Source: Silurus meridionalis (taxonomy: Eukaryota > Chordata > Actinopteri > Siluriformes > Siluridae). From it: a DNA stretch of 64,000 nucleotides. The stretch is taken from contig NC_060911.1 in assembly GCF_014805685.1 (NCBI RefSeq), positions 15,062,212-15,126,211 of the forward strand. The letters are read 5' to 3'. Below, piece after piece: positions 44,784 to 57,018 of the stretch. A program made the translations under genes and the position numbers. Position 1 is the first letter of the stretch; each line of letters opens with the position of its first letter. The notes under the pieces are model-generated. The model worked only from the letters and a program-made list of their open reading frames with translations. It made no database searches and was not told where the DNA came from.

Positions 44784-47700
44784 GCAGTCAATTATAGTCA
44801 CATTAATATATATGCTAATGCTAATGTGTTCAAACTAGACAAAATGTACTATAGGCTTGTATGTACTTCATTGTACTCCACATACTTGTAAATTGGCCCC
44901 TTGGTCCCAATTAATGAAAACACCAGGATTCTAGTTGGCCATGTCCATGTGTTAGGCTAGTTTAGGATATGTGTAGCATGGACTTGTGTATAAACCACAT
45001 TCAATTGAAACTACACTGCGTAAATTGAATGCATGTGCCACAGAAATCACAAATTCGACTATCTGATATTAAACGAGGAAATGAAGCTGAAACCTAAACG
45101 AATGATAAAACATATAAGCATTTTTTGTTAAAGAGTTGCATTTGGTTAATAAATAGCCATGAAAAAAAAGACTCACTGGAGTGACAGAAGAAAGCATATA
45201 GACTGGTACAGGTTTGATCACTGGTCGTTCCTGCAGTATATGTTACACAGTTCTTTCCAGCAGACGCAAAATTCGGCTGAAAAAGGGCCCATGGAATACT
45301 TGAAGCTATAGTCCCATCTGTCCATGTCCAAGTGTCCCGGAATAGACCAATCCAAGAAGTAGTAAAGATTACCACTCTATTCTTTAATTCTGTGTTCACT
45401 GATGAGCTGGATGAGGTGGGCAAATCAGTGTGAAATTGTCTGCAGAAAGCCTGAGCTGAATACCAGTCCAATGGAGGAAGGACGTAGGGGATGAATCTGG
45501 CAAACCCAGTGAATGCAGCTGTGAAATAACAATAGTAAAAAAAGATTATTTTAAGCAGTAAAGGATAAGATGCATAAATCAATTTTTCATGTTAACCTCC
45601 CAAGAACACACAAGTGATAAAATATATGGTCTTGATGTAAGAATCACACTTAATGTTTTACATATAATTGAAAGTTTTTTTAGAATGCAAAAGTGTATAA
45701 AAACAACAAAAAACCCCACATTTTTTAATACCAAGCATAATATTTACAGAAAGGAATTTTTGCGATCTAAAAATCACAAGTTTTATACATTGAAATGAAG
45801 TTGGTGACTCACAGTCATAGCAGATGAAGGGTTTCAGACTTGAGCAGGAAGAATCTAACCAACTTCCCCCGGTATCAATTGACACACATGCTTTATCATC
45901 TCCAGAAGGCGGAGAACCCCAGTTAGTAAATGATGTACTCGTCAGAGGGAGGTTGCTATAGGACCAGCGCCAGCTGTTGACGTTGTTATACATTCCGATC
46001 CAAGCAGGGGCAGTCATAAGATTTGTTGTTGCTACTGCTGCTAATCTCAACCAGTCTTGAGCACTTGCAACTACAGCAATGTCAACATATGTTTGTTTGC
46101 AGTAATTCTGTGCATCTGACCAAGTCATTTGTGTCATGACCAGATAGTACTTGTGAGGAGTGGTGGACAAGGTGATATACCTTGGCAAAATACCTGTTGG
46201 CAATATTTTAATATTTATCATAAACAGAACACTTGAAAAAAGATGACCTTTTTTAATGTTCAAAATGAGTCAGTTAGTCCAAAAGTGTGTGTGATTTTCG
46301 AAAAGAGCCTGGAAATGATTATCTGCCCAAATCTCAATCAAATCATGGCACAGTCACGGCTGCTCTAGGCAGGGAAATGATTTACATTTGTGTGTTCTAT
46401 TATTCTGCTGTTTATGGCTGTTTCATCTTCGCCATCCTTCCATTTATTCATATTATTAAAACAAGATTGCAAGGGAGCTTGAAACTTATCCCAAAAATCT
46501 TGTTGTACAAGGCAGAAGACATCATGGACGGAGTGCCAACCCACAAGCATATGCCTACATCCAAATGTATTTACATTCAATAAACAATTTACAAAATGCC
46601 TATTAACATACTTTGGATGCAGGTGCAAACTCAATGCACACGGGGACAAACACTTTTTTGGCACGTTTGATTTCTATACAGTTTAAAGTTCTAGATGTTA
46701 CAGTGCATCCGTACATTCACTTTTTACACATCCTTTTATGTTACACTTTAATTCCAAAATGGATTCAATTCATTGTTTTCCTCAATATTCTACAAACAAA
46801 TGTCAACATAAAAGAAGTTTTAAGTCTTTGCAAATGTATTACATGTACCTAAGTATTCACCACCACTTTGTTGAAGCACCTTTGGCATTAATTGCAACCT
46901 GACGTCTTTTTTCTAGAGTATGATGCTACGAGGTTGGCACGCTGCTTTTAGGGTTGTTTCCCCCATTCTTATTCCTCTCAGGTTGGATGTGGAGCATCAG
47001 TGCACATCCATTTCCAGATCTCAATCGGGTTTAAGTCTGGGCTCTGGCTGGGCCACTCAAGGACATTCAGTGTCGTCCCGTAGCACGTCCTTTTTGGTCG
47101 TTGGCCCTTTTGGAAAATGAAACCTCGTCCAATTCTGAGGTCCAAATAGCTCTGAACAAGGTTTTCATTAAGGATGTCTCTGTACATTGCTTCATTCAGG
47201 ATCTTTTGATCCTGTTTAGTCTCCAGTTCCTGCAGCTGAATAAAATCCCCAAAGCATGATGCTGCCACCACCATGCTTCACTGTAGAGATGGTATTGACT
47301 AGGTAATGAGCGTTGGCTGGTTTACTACAGACATGATGACCTGCATTCAGGTCAAATAGTTCAATTCTCAATCTTTCTCATGATCTGAGCCTGATTGGTG
47401 GAGTGCTGCAAAGATGGGTGTGCTTCTGGAAGATCTATCTTTACACAAAGAAACATTGGAGCTCTTTCATAATGACCATCAGGTTCTTGGTCACCTCCCT
47501 GACTAAGGCCTTTCACCCTGATCGCTCAATTTGGCCAGGTGAGTTCGCTCTAGGAAGAGTCCTGGTGGTTCCAAACTTTTTTCATTTACTGATGATGGAG
47601 GCCACTGTGCTCACTGGGACGCTTAATGATGCAGACATTTTTCTGTCTCCTTTCCCAGATCTGTGAATCAATAGAATCTTGTCTCCGAGGTCTACAGACA

Positions 47701-48723
47701 ATTCCTTGGACTTCATGGCTTGGCTTGTGCTCTGACATGCACTGGTAGCTGTGGAGCCTTATATAGACAGGTGTGTGTCTTTCCAAATCATGTCCAATCA
47801 ACTAAATTTACCACAGGTGGACTGTAATCAAGTTGTAGAAACACCTTAAGGATAAACAGTGGAAACTGGATGCACCTAAACTCAATTTTAAGTGTCTTGA
47901 CAAAGGCTGTAATAATAATAATAATAATTATTTATTTATTTTAATTATTATTATTTGTTTTTTATAAATTTTCATTGATTTCAAACAAACTACTTTCATG
48001 TTGTCATTATGTTTTTTGTAGAGTTTTGAGGAAAATAATGAATTTAATCCATTTTGGAATAAAACTGTAACATAAAATGTGGAAAATGAGAAGCGCTGTA
48101 AATATTTTCTAAATGCACTGTATCATTACAATGTGTGCATCGTGTGTTTGTCTTTAACACCCAGTAAAAACAAATGAGAAAGAAAGAAGGAAGAGAAGAG
48201 AAAGAAGACAATAATAACAATAACACTGAATAATAACTATAACACAAATGAGATGCAGGTAAATAAAAATATACCTGGAAGCAGTGATACATGGGGTTCA
48301 AGCAATTAAGGCTTTTAAGCTAATAAGGAAAAAGACATTATTTCAGGTCGGACTAACGGTTATATAGTTATATCTGTTTATACATTTTTTTTATCGTGTT
48401 ATAGCGCCACCAATTGGCCAACTTTTTAAAAATAATTATTAATATTTATTGTCCAGGGAACTTTTCTGCACTGATTTTGTCCTGGTCAGGTGAAAAACCT
48501 AGGACTAGTTTGCAAAAGTTGGTTTTGGACTTAACTTTATTTTGCGGATAAAACGGACTTCGTAGAGCGAATCAATGATAGTAGTTTTCTTCAATCTGAG
48601 TGCCCCCTTTGGCCAATTGGGTGGATACTTTGTCAATATCTTCCCAATTTTAACTCGACGATCTTGCATCCAGGTTTCAAGTCTCTAGTCCTTACAATTT
48701 GGTCTCCACTATCAGTTTATCAG

Positions 48724-48776
<53 letters not shown>

Positions 48777-49314
48777 TCCGTACAAGAACAATAGGGTTTC
48801 TGCAATACATGCTTGAACCCCTTAAACAGAGCGATTGTGATTCCATTTTGAGTAAATAAATTTACTACTAAAGAAACACTGCAATATATTTGAAATATCA
48901 TGGAAGTAAAAATATCTTTTGATTAAAGCAAATATTTCTGTTAATAACATTTTAATTGTCTTTTGCTATTTTTATTTTACAAAGAAGAAAAACAATTTGC
49001 TGAAAAGAATAAAGACTAATGTAAGTAGTAAATTAGTCTTAAATATAAACGATTAAATTAATTGTTTTATAATTGTTAAATAATAATCTTGAGACATGAG
49101 ATAAAATATATTTTCACTTGCTAAGATTTTTTTTCTTGTCATTAAGGGGATATGAATTCAACTCACCTGTGAGACACAAAAGTATAAGTTCTAGCTTCAT
49201 GATGGACAAGTAGCTGTGGGTGGCAAACATTACAAGATCATTTCATCATGATTAATGTGCAAAAGCATTTATTTATAAAGTTCAATTTTTTTTGTTCACG
49301 TTTTATTTACAATA

Positions 49315-49356
<42 letters not shown>

Positions 49357-49740
49357 TCCAAAAAAGTTATATTACATTTATTGAATATATAATTAATATT
49401 TATATATAGAAATGTATAAATTAAATATATTATGGCAAAATAAATAAATAAATAAATAATGAATATCCACATTAATACACATTAAATATTTATATGTTAT
49501 TGGTTATTGTACAATGCTAATTTCGTAGAAACAAAAATGAACATTTCGAAAAAAGCTTTTCAACATACATGAAAAGATACAAAGGAGAAACATCAAAAAC
49601 AATTAAAATGAGATTTCGGAATAATAATGAGAGTACAACTCCACATCATACCTGTGAATAAACGATGGGTCGACTAGTAGAATGTTGCTGAGTTTTCAGT
49701 AGCTCCGTTTCTGGTCTTTGCTGCCAGTGTTAGGCTTTCT
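43902..49740 (-). CDS. Gene E: secreted protein with two C-type lectin-like domains
   Basis: The minus-strand model has a 5' UTR exon (49652 to about 49740), signal exon 49167-49213 (ATG at 49200, '[12 protein letters not shown]'), CTLD1 45813-46193, CTLD2 45177-45518, and exons 44617-44711 and 43902-44006, giving 318 residues. CTLD1 has '[20 protein letters not shown]', '[14 protein letters not shown]' and 'SLKPFICYD'. CTLD2 has '[15 protein letters not shown]', '[14 protein letters not shown]' and 'YAFFCHS'. The last exons read '[18 protein letters not shown]' and '[17 protein letters not shown]', the tail found on fish mannose-receptor/PLA2-receptor-like short lectins. There is no membrane segment. 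The Ca/sugar motif is lost in CTLD1 ('[12 protein letters not shown]', 'SWLDSSC'), and CTLD2 has QPN without a WND. Carbohydrate binding is therefore doubtful. Confidence 0.85.
44719..44780 (+). repeat. (CA)n microsatellite in an intron of gene E
   Basis: The run begins 8 bases upstream (gene sense) of the 44617-44711 exon. It may sit in or replace the polypyrimidine tract; on the gene strand it is a GT run. Confidence 0.95.
46840..47910 (-). mobile_element. Tc1-like transposon relic in intron of gene E
   Basis: The minus frame 46978-47274 has '[18 protein letters not shown]', the block around the last catalytic glutamate of Tc1 transposases, and '[15 protein letters not shown]' before it. 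Frames upstream are broken (Ile, stop and indel changes). The element fills much of the roughly 3 kb signal-to-CTLD1 intron. Confidence 0.8.
48726..48773 (+). repeat. (ATA)n microsatellite
   Basis: An AAT-type trinucleotide array inside the first coding intron of gene E. A similar array lies at 49313-49354, just upstream of the signal exon. Confidence 0.9.
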
Positions 49741-50857
49741 GCTAGATTTAACTGGTTAAAGAAACCCTTCTTCTCTTGTAAATTTCTTTTGCAAAACTCT
49801 CTTGAGGATCTACAAAGATTATGGAATGGCAAGAACTTACAAAGAGGAACACTGATTTTCCTAGGGTATGAGATGGATTATTTAAACAAAACCAAAAACA
49901 TGGAAATGCCCATTGATTGCTCTTAGTTAACCTCTGATATCAGCAGACATACAGGCTTCAAATGCAATGAAGAATTACAATGATGCACACTGGCACAATG
50001 ACTTCACTATGAAGATGAAAATTACATGTTTTATATGGATGTTTGTTTCTTGGTTTAGGTCTAAGTGACTTGTTTCCTGAGTCTTATTCCTTACATTCCT
50101 GTCAGATTTTTCAAAGTTGCCTATTCATGTATTAACCACAATTGACACCATGTGTGACATCATTTGTATGTTATGCATTTTAACATTTAAAATAATTTCA
50201 AGTTTTTGCTATGGAAGCATAAGGTAAGAAAAAATCAATTTAAAATGCAATTTGCAAAATGGAAATGCAGTATTCAATTTGGCAATGCAATATACAAAAT
50301 AAATTGTATTGTAATGTATAATGTATTTTCCATTAATATATTTGCAAAGTTTTAAGTCAAATGGTAAGTGAAATTTATATTATATAATCCACAGTTGCCA
50401 TTTTCAACAGTTTTAATATTTAAATTACATACTCATTTTAGTGCTTTATAAGTGGCAAAATGAAAAAGTATTACACAAATTGATTTAATATGTGTAACAT
50501 GTCCAAGCAGAAAATGTCGCAAAGTAAATATTTAAATGTAATTTGTCCTAAATTCATTTAGACTCACAGTTAGGACACTTAGGATTGCATTTTCATCATA
50601 ACACTGTTGGATATTTCTAGCAATAGATTTTGTAGATTTCTTTTGTATTTTAAAATACTTTCTGAGTCAAAGGTATGGCAAATAGGTAGCAAAATTGAGT
50701 TTAAAATGTATTTAAAATGCATTTTGAGCTTACCACACCCACCCTCCATCATGGCAAGGTCCGTCCATAGTTTCTCAGACAAGCTGCACAAGCACTGGTT
50801 GTCCCTTTTTTGGTCCAAAACAGGTATTTCTCATACAGACGATTGTCAACGAATGTG
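49741..50857. other. Upstream flank of gene E
   Basis: AT-rich sequence with short low-complexity stretches such as 'TTTGCAAAATGGAAATGCAG' near 50253. No exon or assigned repeat was seen. Confidence 0.45.
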
Positions 50858-51980
50858 ATTGTCAGTAACAGTCCTCCTGCCCAGACCTTGAGCGAAAGTT
50901 CGCAACCCTACCTCAAACTGTTCAATATCATTTTTGCCTTGGTGTTTATTTCTCAACTTACCCTGTGCCCCACCTAGTGGCATTGCACTCAGACCAGACA
51001 ATGGATTTGCTAAAGAACTAGCATTTGCAATTTGCTGCCCCAATGCTTGGGCAGGTTCTCGGAGAATCTGTGGACGACAACAAACTTTACATTCTGCTGT
51101 TGACTAATACCTCCCCAAATGTGTCCTTAGCATTTGTGCAAGGGAAAAAAATACCAGCCAGTTACAATTACAGTATTGAATTCCTGGTACTTGCACCAGC
51201 ACATCACCTGCCCTACCAAGGGTAAAAGGATACTGAAACACTCCTTTTTAAAGATGACCATAAGAGAACAAAAACTCATCCACTGTTTGGATCAGACCAC
51301 CCCACAATTTTTTTCATGCCAAGAAATAAGCAAGGCTTAAACAGAAACATCTTCAGCGGAGGACCACACTCTGAAAAAAACAATCAGCAGCCATACTAAA
51401 TGACTCAGACTGGGGAACATTTAGAAACAGCTCTGTTGATGTCAGCTTATTTATAAATGCAGTTTGGGATTCATCAGGAAACTGGCGGATGATACAATCT
51501 ACCAAAAAAATGAGATGAAATGTCAGATGAGCTAAAACTATTCTACGCACACTTTAAGGATGCTGTAGTAGTGCTTAGGGTGCCAGTGGGACAAACAGCA
51601 TTAATGGCTGCATGAAGATAAAGAATATCAAAGCTGGAAATCTGGAAGGTTGCTCCTTGACTTGTCTACATCATTTGACATGGTAAAAAGACGACTCTTT
51701 TGTCCTTCCTTAGAAGTTATGAATTTCATGGCACAGCTTGGCTGTGGTTTGCTTTCGCTAGTCACCTGTCATATCAGGTAAATGGAGAGGATCCACGGCA
51801 CAATGGCTCTCCACTCGTGTCCCTCAAGGCTCAGTTCATAGGCATTTTTTTGTTTTACACACAGTCTATTAGCAAAGGCATATCCTATTGGTTTTCATAT
51901 TGCAACTGCCCCTAAACTTATTCTTTCTTCCTACAGACTCTGTTGTTCTTGCTCGGATCTTGGCATGTCTAGCAGATATC
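50858..51980. other. Probable retroelement debris
   Basis: ORFs are short and on both strands. The sequence is less AT-rich than its surroundings and includes 'GTTCTCGGAGAATCTGTGGA'. It precedes clear LINE and gypsy relics, so I suspect degraded retroelement DNA. No domain was recognised. Confidence 0.3.
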
Positions 51981-51989
51981 TTATCTAAT

Positions 51990-52700
51990 CTTATAAAATA
52001 TTTAACAATAAAAACTTCATTATCGTCCCCACGGAGTGCTGCTCTGTTGAGGAGTGCATGATTGCGGTTGCTGAAGTGGTTGGATATGATCGTATTTTCT
52101 CTGGAGCTATGATGACTAGTGCTATAGTGACATTTTGGGGTAACATGGAGAAAGTTAATGACATTGTAGCCAAAAGAATTGTAGTTTATAATATGTTGAC
52201 TCTGGTAATGCCTTTGTCCCAGCCAGCCAAAAGAATGACAAGTTTAAACCTACCACCATTTATCAGCGACGACACCATTAAAAGAGAACTAATGAAACAT
52301 GGCAAGATTGTGTTCAAAATCAAAACGTTCTCGCTAGGTTGCATTTGACCTCAACTGAAACATGTGGTATCATTTAGAAGGCAGACACACATGATTGTAA
52401 AGAATTAAATTGGAAAATTAAACCTAGCAATGAAATTCAAAGGTGGACAACTATGATTGTTATCTATGCAACTTCAGAAAATATGAAGTGCCCCAGCTGT
52501 GGATGAGAAGGACATGTGATTCATGCCTGTCCTGAGAAGCAAGACCTGATAGTGCTTCAGAAAGAGAATAGAAATGAAGAGCAGGCAAGAGAAGACAGAA
52601 ATACTAAACAGAGACAATCAGAAACTGGTAAAAATGATGAGAACCTTGTAAAGGAAATAAAAAAAACAATTACTGATGCCAATTTGACTCACGACTTTTC
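51990..52700 (+). pseudogene. Tx1-type LINE ORF1 relic
   Basis: The open piece at 52058-52348 contains 'LNLPPFISDDTIKRELMKHG' and the next codons follow the pattern of fish Tx1-like ORF1 proteins ('LKHVVSFRRQTHMIVKN' after a stop). At about 52490-52540 a zinc knuckle reads MKCPSCG, stop, EGHVIHACPE: a CCHC pattern with a stop codon inside it. The gene is dead. Identity rests on remembered family motifs. Confidence 0.6.
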
Positions 52701-52929
52701 ACCAAGGTCTCCTCCACCTTTCCGAGCTCAGAGTTACTTTCCTGGAGATTTTCTGAGGTCTTTGTTGGTGCTTAGCTGTGCTTTATTTTCTTTTTTTTTT
52801 AAGATAATAATTCAATATTATTTTGTCTCTCATTTTCTCCTATTAAAAACCCCTTACTGTATTCTCTGTCTCTGATCTCTTCTCTGCTACTGGGTCCTCT
52901 CCCTCATATGCACATTATTATTCAAGGGG

Positions 52930-54110
52930 ACTGTCTCCGCTTGGGGCCCCAGCTGCAGCACCACCTTCCAAATCCCTAATGCCTACAAACAAAGCAGAGA
53001 TTCCAGAGCCCATGACCTGTCTCGTGTTCCACTGCCATAACACCACATCAGGGCTGTGCATAGTGAGTAGTGGGCCACCATAGTTTTGTTTCATTGCCTG
53101 TATGATTGTACCTTTGACCTCCCTCCAGACACATGCCCCAAGCATACAGCAATGGATGAGTACATCCAAGAGGCACTGGATGCTGGGTTTATTCGCCCCT
53201 CCGCTTTTCCTGCAGGGGCAGGGTTCTTCTTTGAGGAAAAGAAGGATGGCAGCCTACGCCCTTGCATAGATCACCACATTTTAAACCATATTACGATCCA
53301 CAACATTACCACCTGCCCCTTATGGCCATGGCTTTTGAGCTTCTCCAGGGAGCTTCTATATTCACCAAGCTTGACCTGCAAATTATTAAGCAGGAAGATG
53401 ACGGGAAAACTGACTTTAATACCTCCACCGGCTACTACGAATATCAGGTCATGCCATTTGGCCTCATGAATGCCCCAGCAGTCTTTCAGGCCCTTATAAA
53501 TGATGTGCTCAGACATATGCGCAAAAAGTTTCTATTTCTTTACCTGGATGACATCCTCATCTTCTTGAGGTCCCTCCTGAAGCTTGTGGAGCATGTCAAA
53601 AGGGTCCTCCTAGAGAACCCCTTTTTTAATAAAGCCTGAGCAGTGAGTTTCACCTATTCCGGGTCCAGTTCGTAGGGTTTAATATTGCCCCCGGGAGCAT
53701 CCAAATGAATCCAAGAAAGGTTTAGGCAGTTGTTGACTGGCCCATCCCTACGAAAGTGAAACAGGTCTATCATTTCCTGGGGTATGCCAATTTTTACCAT
53801 AGGTTCATCCGCAACTACAGCCAAGTGACCGCTCCCCTCACCTTCTTTGTCCATGGATTTCATCACAGGACTTCCACTTTTCCAACTCAAAAAAGTCGAT
53901 CAATTTTACAAGGTGTGTTGGTTCATACCCCTGCCCAAATTAACCATAGCCTAGGAAAGAAAAGGAAACCCATGTTTTTTCAGTGTTTGGCCTCCCCATG
54001 GATGTTGTTATGGACTGCAGCCCACAGTTTTCTTCACAGTCCTGTAGGGCTTTTTGTCAGCTCATTGGGGCCACCAGTTTGTCCACAATACTTTTACCAT
54101 CCAGCATAGT
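52930..54110 (+). pseudogene. Ty3/gypsy (sushi-like) pol relic
   Basis: Pieces in shifting frames give a chromovirus-type reverse transcriptase. The fingers region is 'MDEYIQEALDAGFIRPSAFP' and '[13 protein letters not shown]' at 53150-53275. Then come '[14 protein letters not shown]' and '[20 protein letters not shown]' with the catalytic '[11 protein letters not shown]' at 53330-53570. An RNase H-side piece follows, '[16 protein letters not shown]', at about 53760-53830. About a dozen residues are missing after KLDL compared with the family. No long terminal repeats were found, and stops and frameshifts make it inactive. Confidence 0.8.
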
Positions 54111-55519
54111 ACACCCTGTGTTCATTGTCTCTGGGTCTGTTCCCCTTTGAGACCAGTTTGGGTATGCTCTTCCTCTCTTTCTCTCCGAGAAACTGAAGGT
54201 GGCTGTACCATCTGCTCAATGGCATGTGAGGTGATTGGTGGTGCATTGCTAGTGAAGGCTAGCCTGTGTGGTCCGATCTAACAGACAACACAATATTAGA
54301 CAGGTGGTCATAATATTATGGCTGATCAATGTAAGTACTAAACGTATACATTGTACATCTTTATAACTGCTTTAGTTCTGTACAGCTGCTTCGGGACAAT
54401 GTCAGAATAATATAAAATACAATATTTTATTAATTTCTTCATTAAAGAAACAAATCTGCTTAGTCATTCCTTAAATGTCTTTTTCTTGTGTTCATTTGCA
54501 TTCTGCTTGTCTAGGACTTGATTTTTCTGACAAACAAATGAATGCAAATTGTTGTTAAACCCATGACAGACATGCACAGCCTATAAAACGAACCTTAGTT
54601 TTATCCTAAAGCTAAACTATTTTTGTATATAAAATATAGTGAACACTTTTAATAATATTTTTTCAGCTTTTATTAAAATGAAGCCAGAGGGTCATGTCTC
54701 TGTTGTTTGATTATTAAACTAGTGGCAGTGGAGTGTGCTTAATACCACTAGCCACTAGCCCACCTCTTTGGATGAAGGTGTGGAGCTGTTGGAGGATCAC
54801 TTGGTGGTTCCTAAACCTGTTCTCTTTCTCTAACTCTCTTCTCCTACCCAATGGTACCAGCACCTAAGAAATAAGGTGCAGGAGCCCACTATTTGTCCCC
54901 TGCTTTTTCTCCCCATCTTTTCTTCTCTACATCAACAACCTTGATTCGAGGGCCAAAAATTAGGTTGTCAACAAGACAACAAACTTGTATTTATCTGCTG
55001 GAGATCTACCACATGTCACATTATTCTCTTCTGGAATTAGTTGGGGGGGCAGCATTGGTGGGAATATGTGGAATAAGTTAGTTCAGAAAGCTGACTCTGT
55101 CCTAGAGTCCAAATTGTACACTCTGATACTTTTCCAGGATCCAGCAGCTTCTATGTAACAGGGAACAAAACAAGAAATCATTCCTAATGGCTGTTATCTC
55201 ACTCTACAACGGATTGACAACAAGGTCTACTGAATAATTGTTTGTTAGCTTTTTTTTTTTCCCAAAACAGGACTTTTTGCAATATGCTGAATTTATTTAC
55301 AGATGTTTGGATGTAGTGCTGATTTGCTATTTAATATGACAGTGATTGATGCTGTTTTTTTAAACAAAGGGCTATGTAAAACAAAATTTGCCCATGTGTG
55401 TGTGTGTGTGTAGGAGTCTTACTCACTGAAAAGTTTAGGCCTGTTTTTTACTAGAAAATTTTATTCAAAGAGTTTCAGAAAGTTTCTTTGAGGTATGTGC
55501 TTTGTTCTGCATTTGTGTG
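54111..55519. other. Repeat-derived spacer
   Basis: At 54200-54330, 'CTGTGTGGTCCGATCTAACA' and 'GGTGGTCATAATATTATGGC' (then TGATCAATG) match the end of a widespread fish repeat. The rest is AT-rich with a short GT run near 55397. No exon was seen. Confidence 0.4.
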
Positions 55520-56185
55520 TAAGTGGAGTACGTGCTGGAGAGAAGGGGAATGAAAGTCAGTAGGAGTAAGACAGAGTACATGTGTGTGAATGAGAGGGAG
55601 GTCAGTCGAGGGGTGCGGATGCAGGGAGAAGAGGTGGAGAAGGTGGAGGAGTTCAGGTACCTGGGGTTAACAGTGCAAAGTAATGGAGAGTGTGTTAAAG
55701 AAGTGAAGAAAAGAGTGCAGGCAGGGTGGAGTGGGTGGAGAAGAGTATCTGTGAGAGTGAAAGGGAAAGTTTATAGGACTGTGGTGAGACCTGAGATGTT
55801 GTATGGATTAGAGACAGTGGCATTGAGTAAAAGACAGGAGGTGGAGCTGGAGGTAGCAGAGCTGAAGATGTTGAGATGTTTGTTGGGAGCGACAAAGATG
55901 GACAGGTTTGGAAATTAGTTTACTGGAGGGACCTTTAAAAACAAGGTGATTTGGACATGTGCAGAGGAGGGACATTGGGTATATTGGTAGTAGAATGCTG
56001 ATGATGGAGCCACCAGGGAGGAGGAAACAAGGAAGACCAAGTAGGAGGTTTATGGATGTGGTAAAGGAAGACATGCAGGTTGTTGATTTAAAAGAGGCAG
56101 ATGTAGAGGACAGGGGGTGTATGGAGGTGTATGATACGCTGTGGCCCCTAACAGGAGAAGCTGAAAGAAGAAGAAGGTAGATCAT
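55520..56185 (+). mobile_element. RTE-type LINE ORF2 C-terminus and 3' end
   Basis: The frame at 55523-55918 has 'RSKTEYMCVNEREVSRG', 'EEFRYLGLTVQSNGECVKEV' and 'VYRTVVRPEMLYGLETVAL', the usual end of RTE/BovB-like ORF2. A short deletion before 'VRVKGKVY' is apparent. After a stop, another frame (55959-56180) continues with 'PGRRKQGRPSRRFMDVVKED'. The 3' end 'CCCCTAACAGGAGAAGCTGA' then AAGAAG closes the element. Confidence 0.85.
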
Positions 56186-57018
56186 CAGCTAATACATTTT
56201 TAAACCATAAAACACAGGACAAAACAGCATTTAGAATTTCTATGCTGTGTAGTAATGTTTAAATAATCAGTCTCAGCATTGCATCAGGGCTAGTTAAGCT
56301 TCTTGGAAAAAGATTTAAACTGGTGATTGAAATTGTGCAGACCTTCTAAAGAACAGGTAAAAAATTAATGCTTTCTATGTTGTTTCAAGCTATTTTATAA
56401 AAAATAGCAATGAGACAATACATTTAAATACATTTTATTTTAACTTGTTATTCTCAGATAGGTACAGTGGTGCTCCTCAAATGAACTAGACTAAAGCACA
56501 GAACTACCACTCACTGTGACTCACTGCAATATTGACATTAAACAGTTTATTTCATTTTGATATTTGGACAAAGTCTGTATTTCAAGAATCTTTTTTTCTT
56601 TTCAAAAACTAATTAATTTCATTACTCATGCACTAATTCCAAGATAAACATTTCAAACCATATTGTAATAGTAATAAAGAAATGGCTTTATTAAAAACAA
56701 AACATAAAAGACATTAGATTTAATATTACGCCACATCTTCTATTTGATATTGTGTGCAGTTCCATTGTCAGAATGAAAAACCAACAGTCATCTAATGATT
56801 ACCTACAGTAACATCATAGTAAAATAATAACAGCTTATTACCAAGGGCTAAGGGGAAAGGGGTGAACCTGTTTGATATATGTATATTTTATATTACTGAA
56901 ACACGGCTTAGTGAAATGCTATTCCTTATTGTTAGTTTTTGTATTTGTCTCCCCCTACTGATTAAAACTTGAAATATAATTTATATCAAATCTATATTTG
57001 ACTGTGAGCACTGGAATG
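56186..57018. other. 3' flank of gene F
   Basis: AT-rich sequence between the RTE tail and the gene F stop codon. Nothing else was recognised. Confidence 0.45.

Noticed and set aside
53086..53639. A functional retroviral or retrotransposon polymerase gene
   Set aside because: Frames shift within the reverse transcriptase, residues are missing after KLDL, and no terminal repeats were found.
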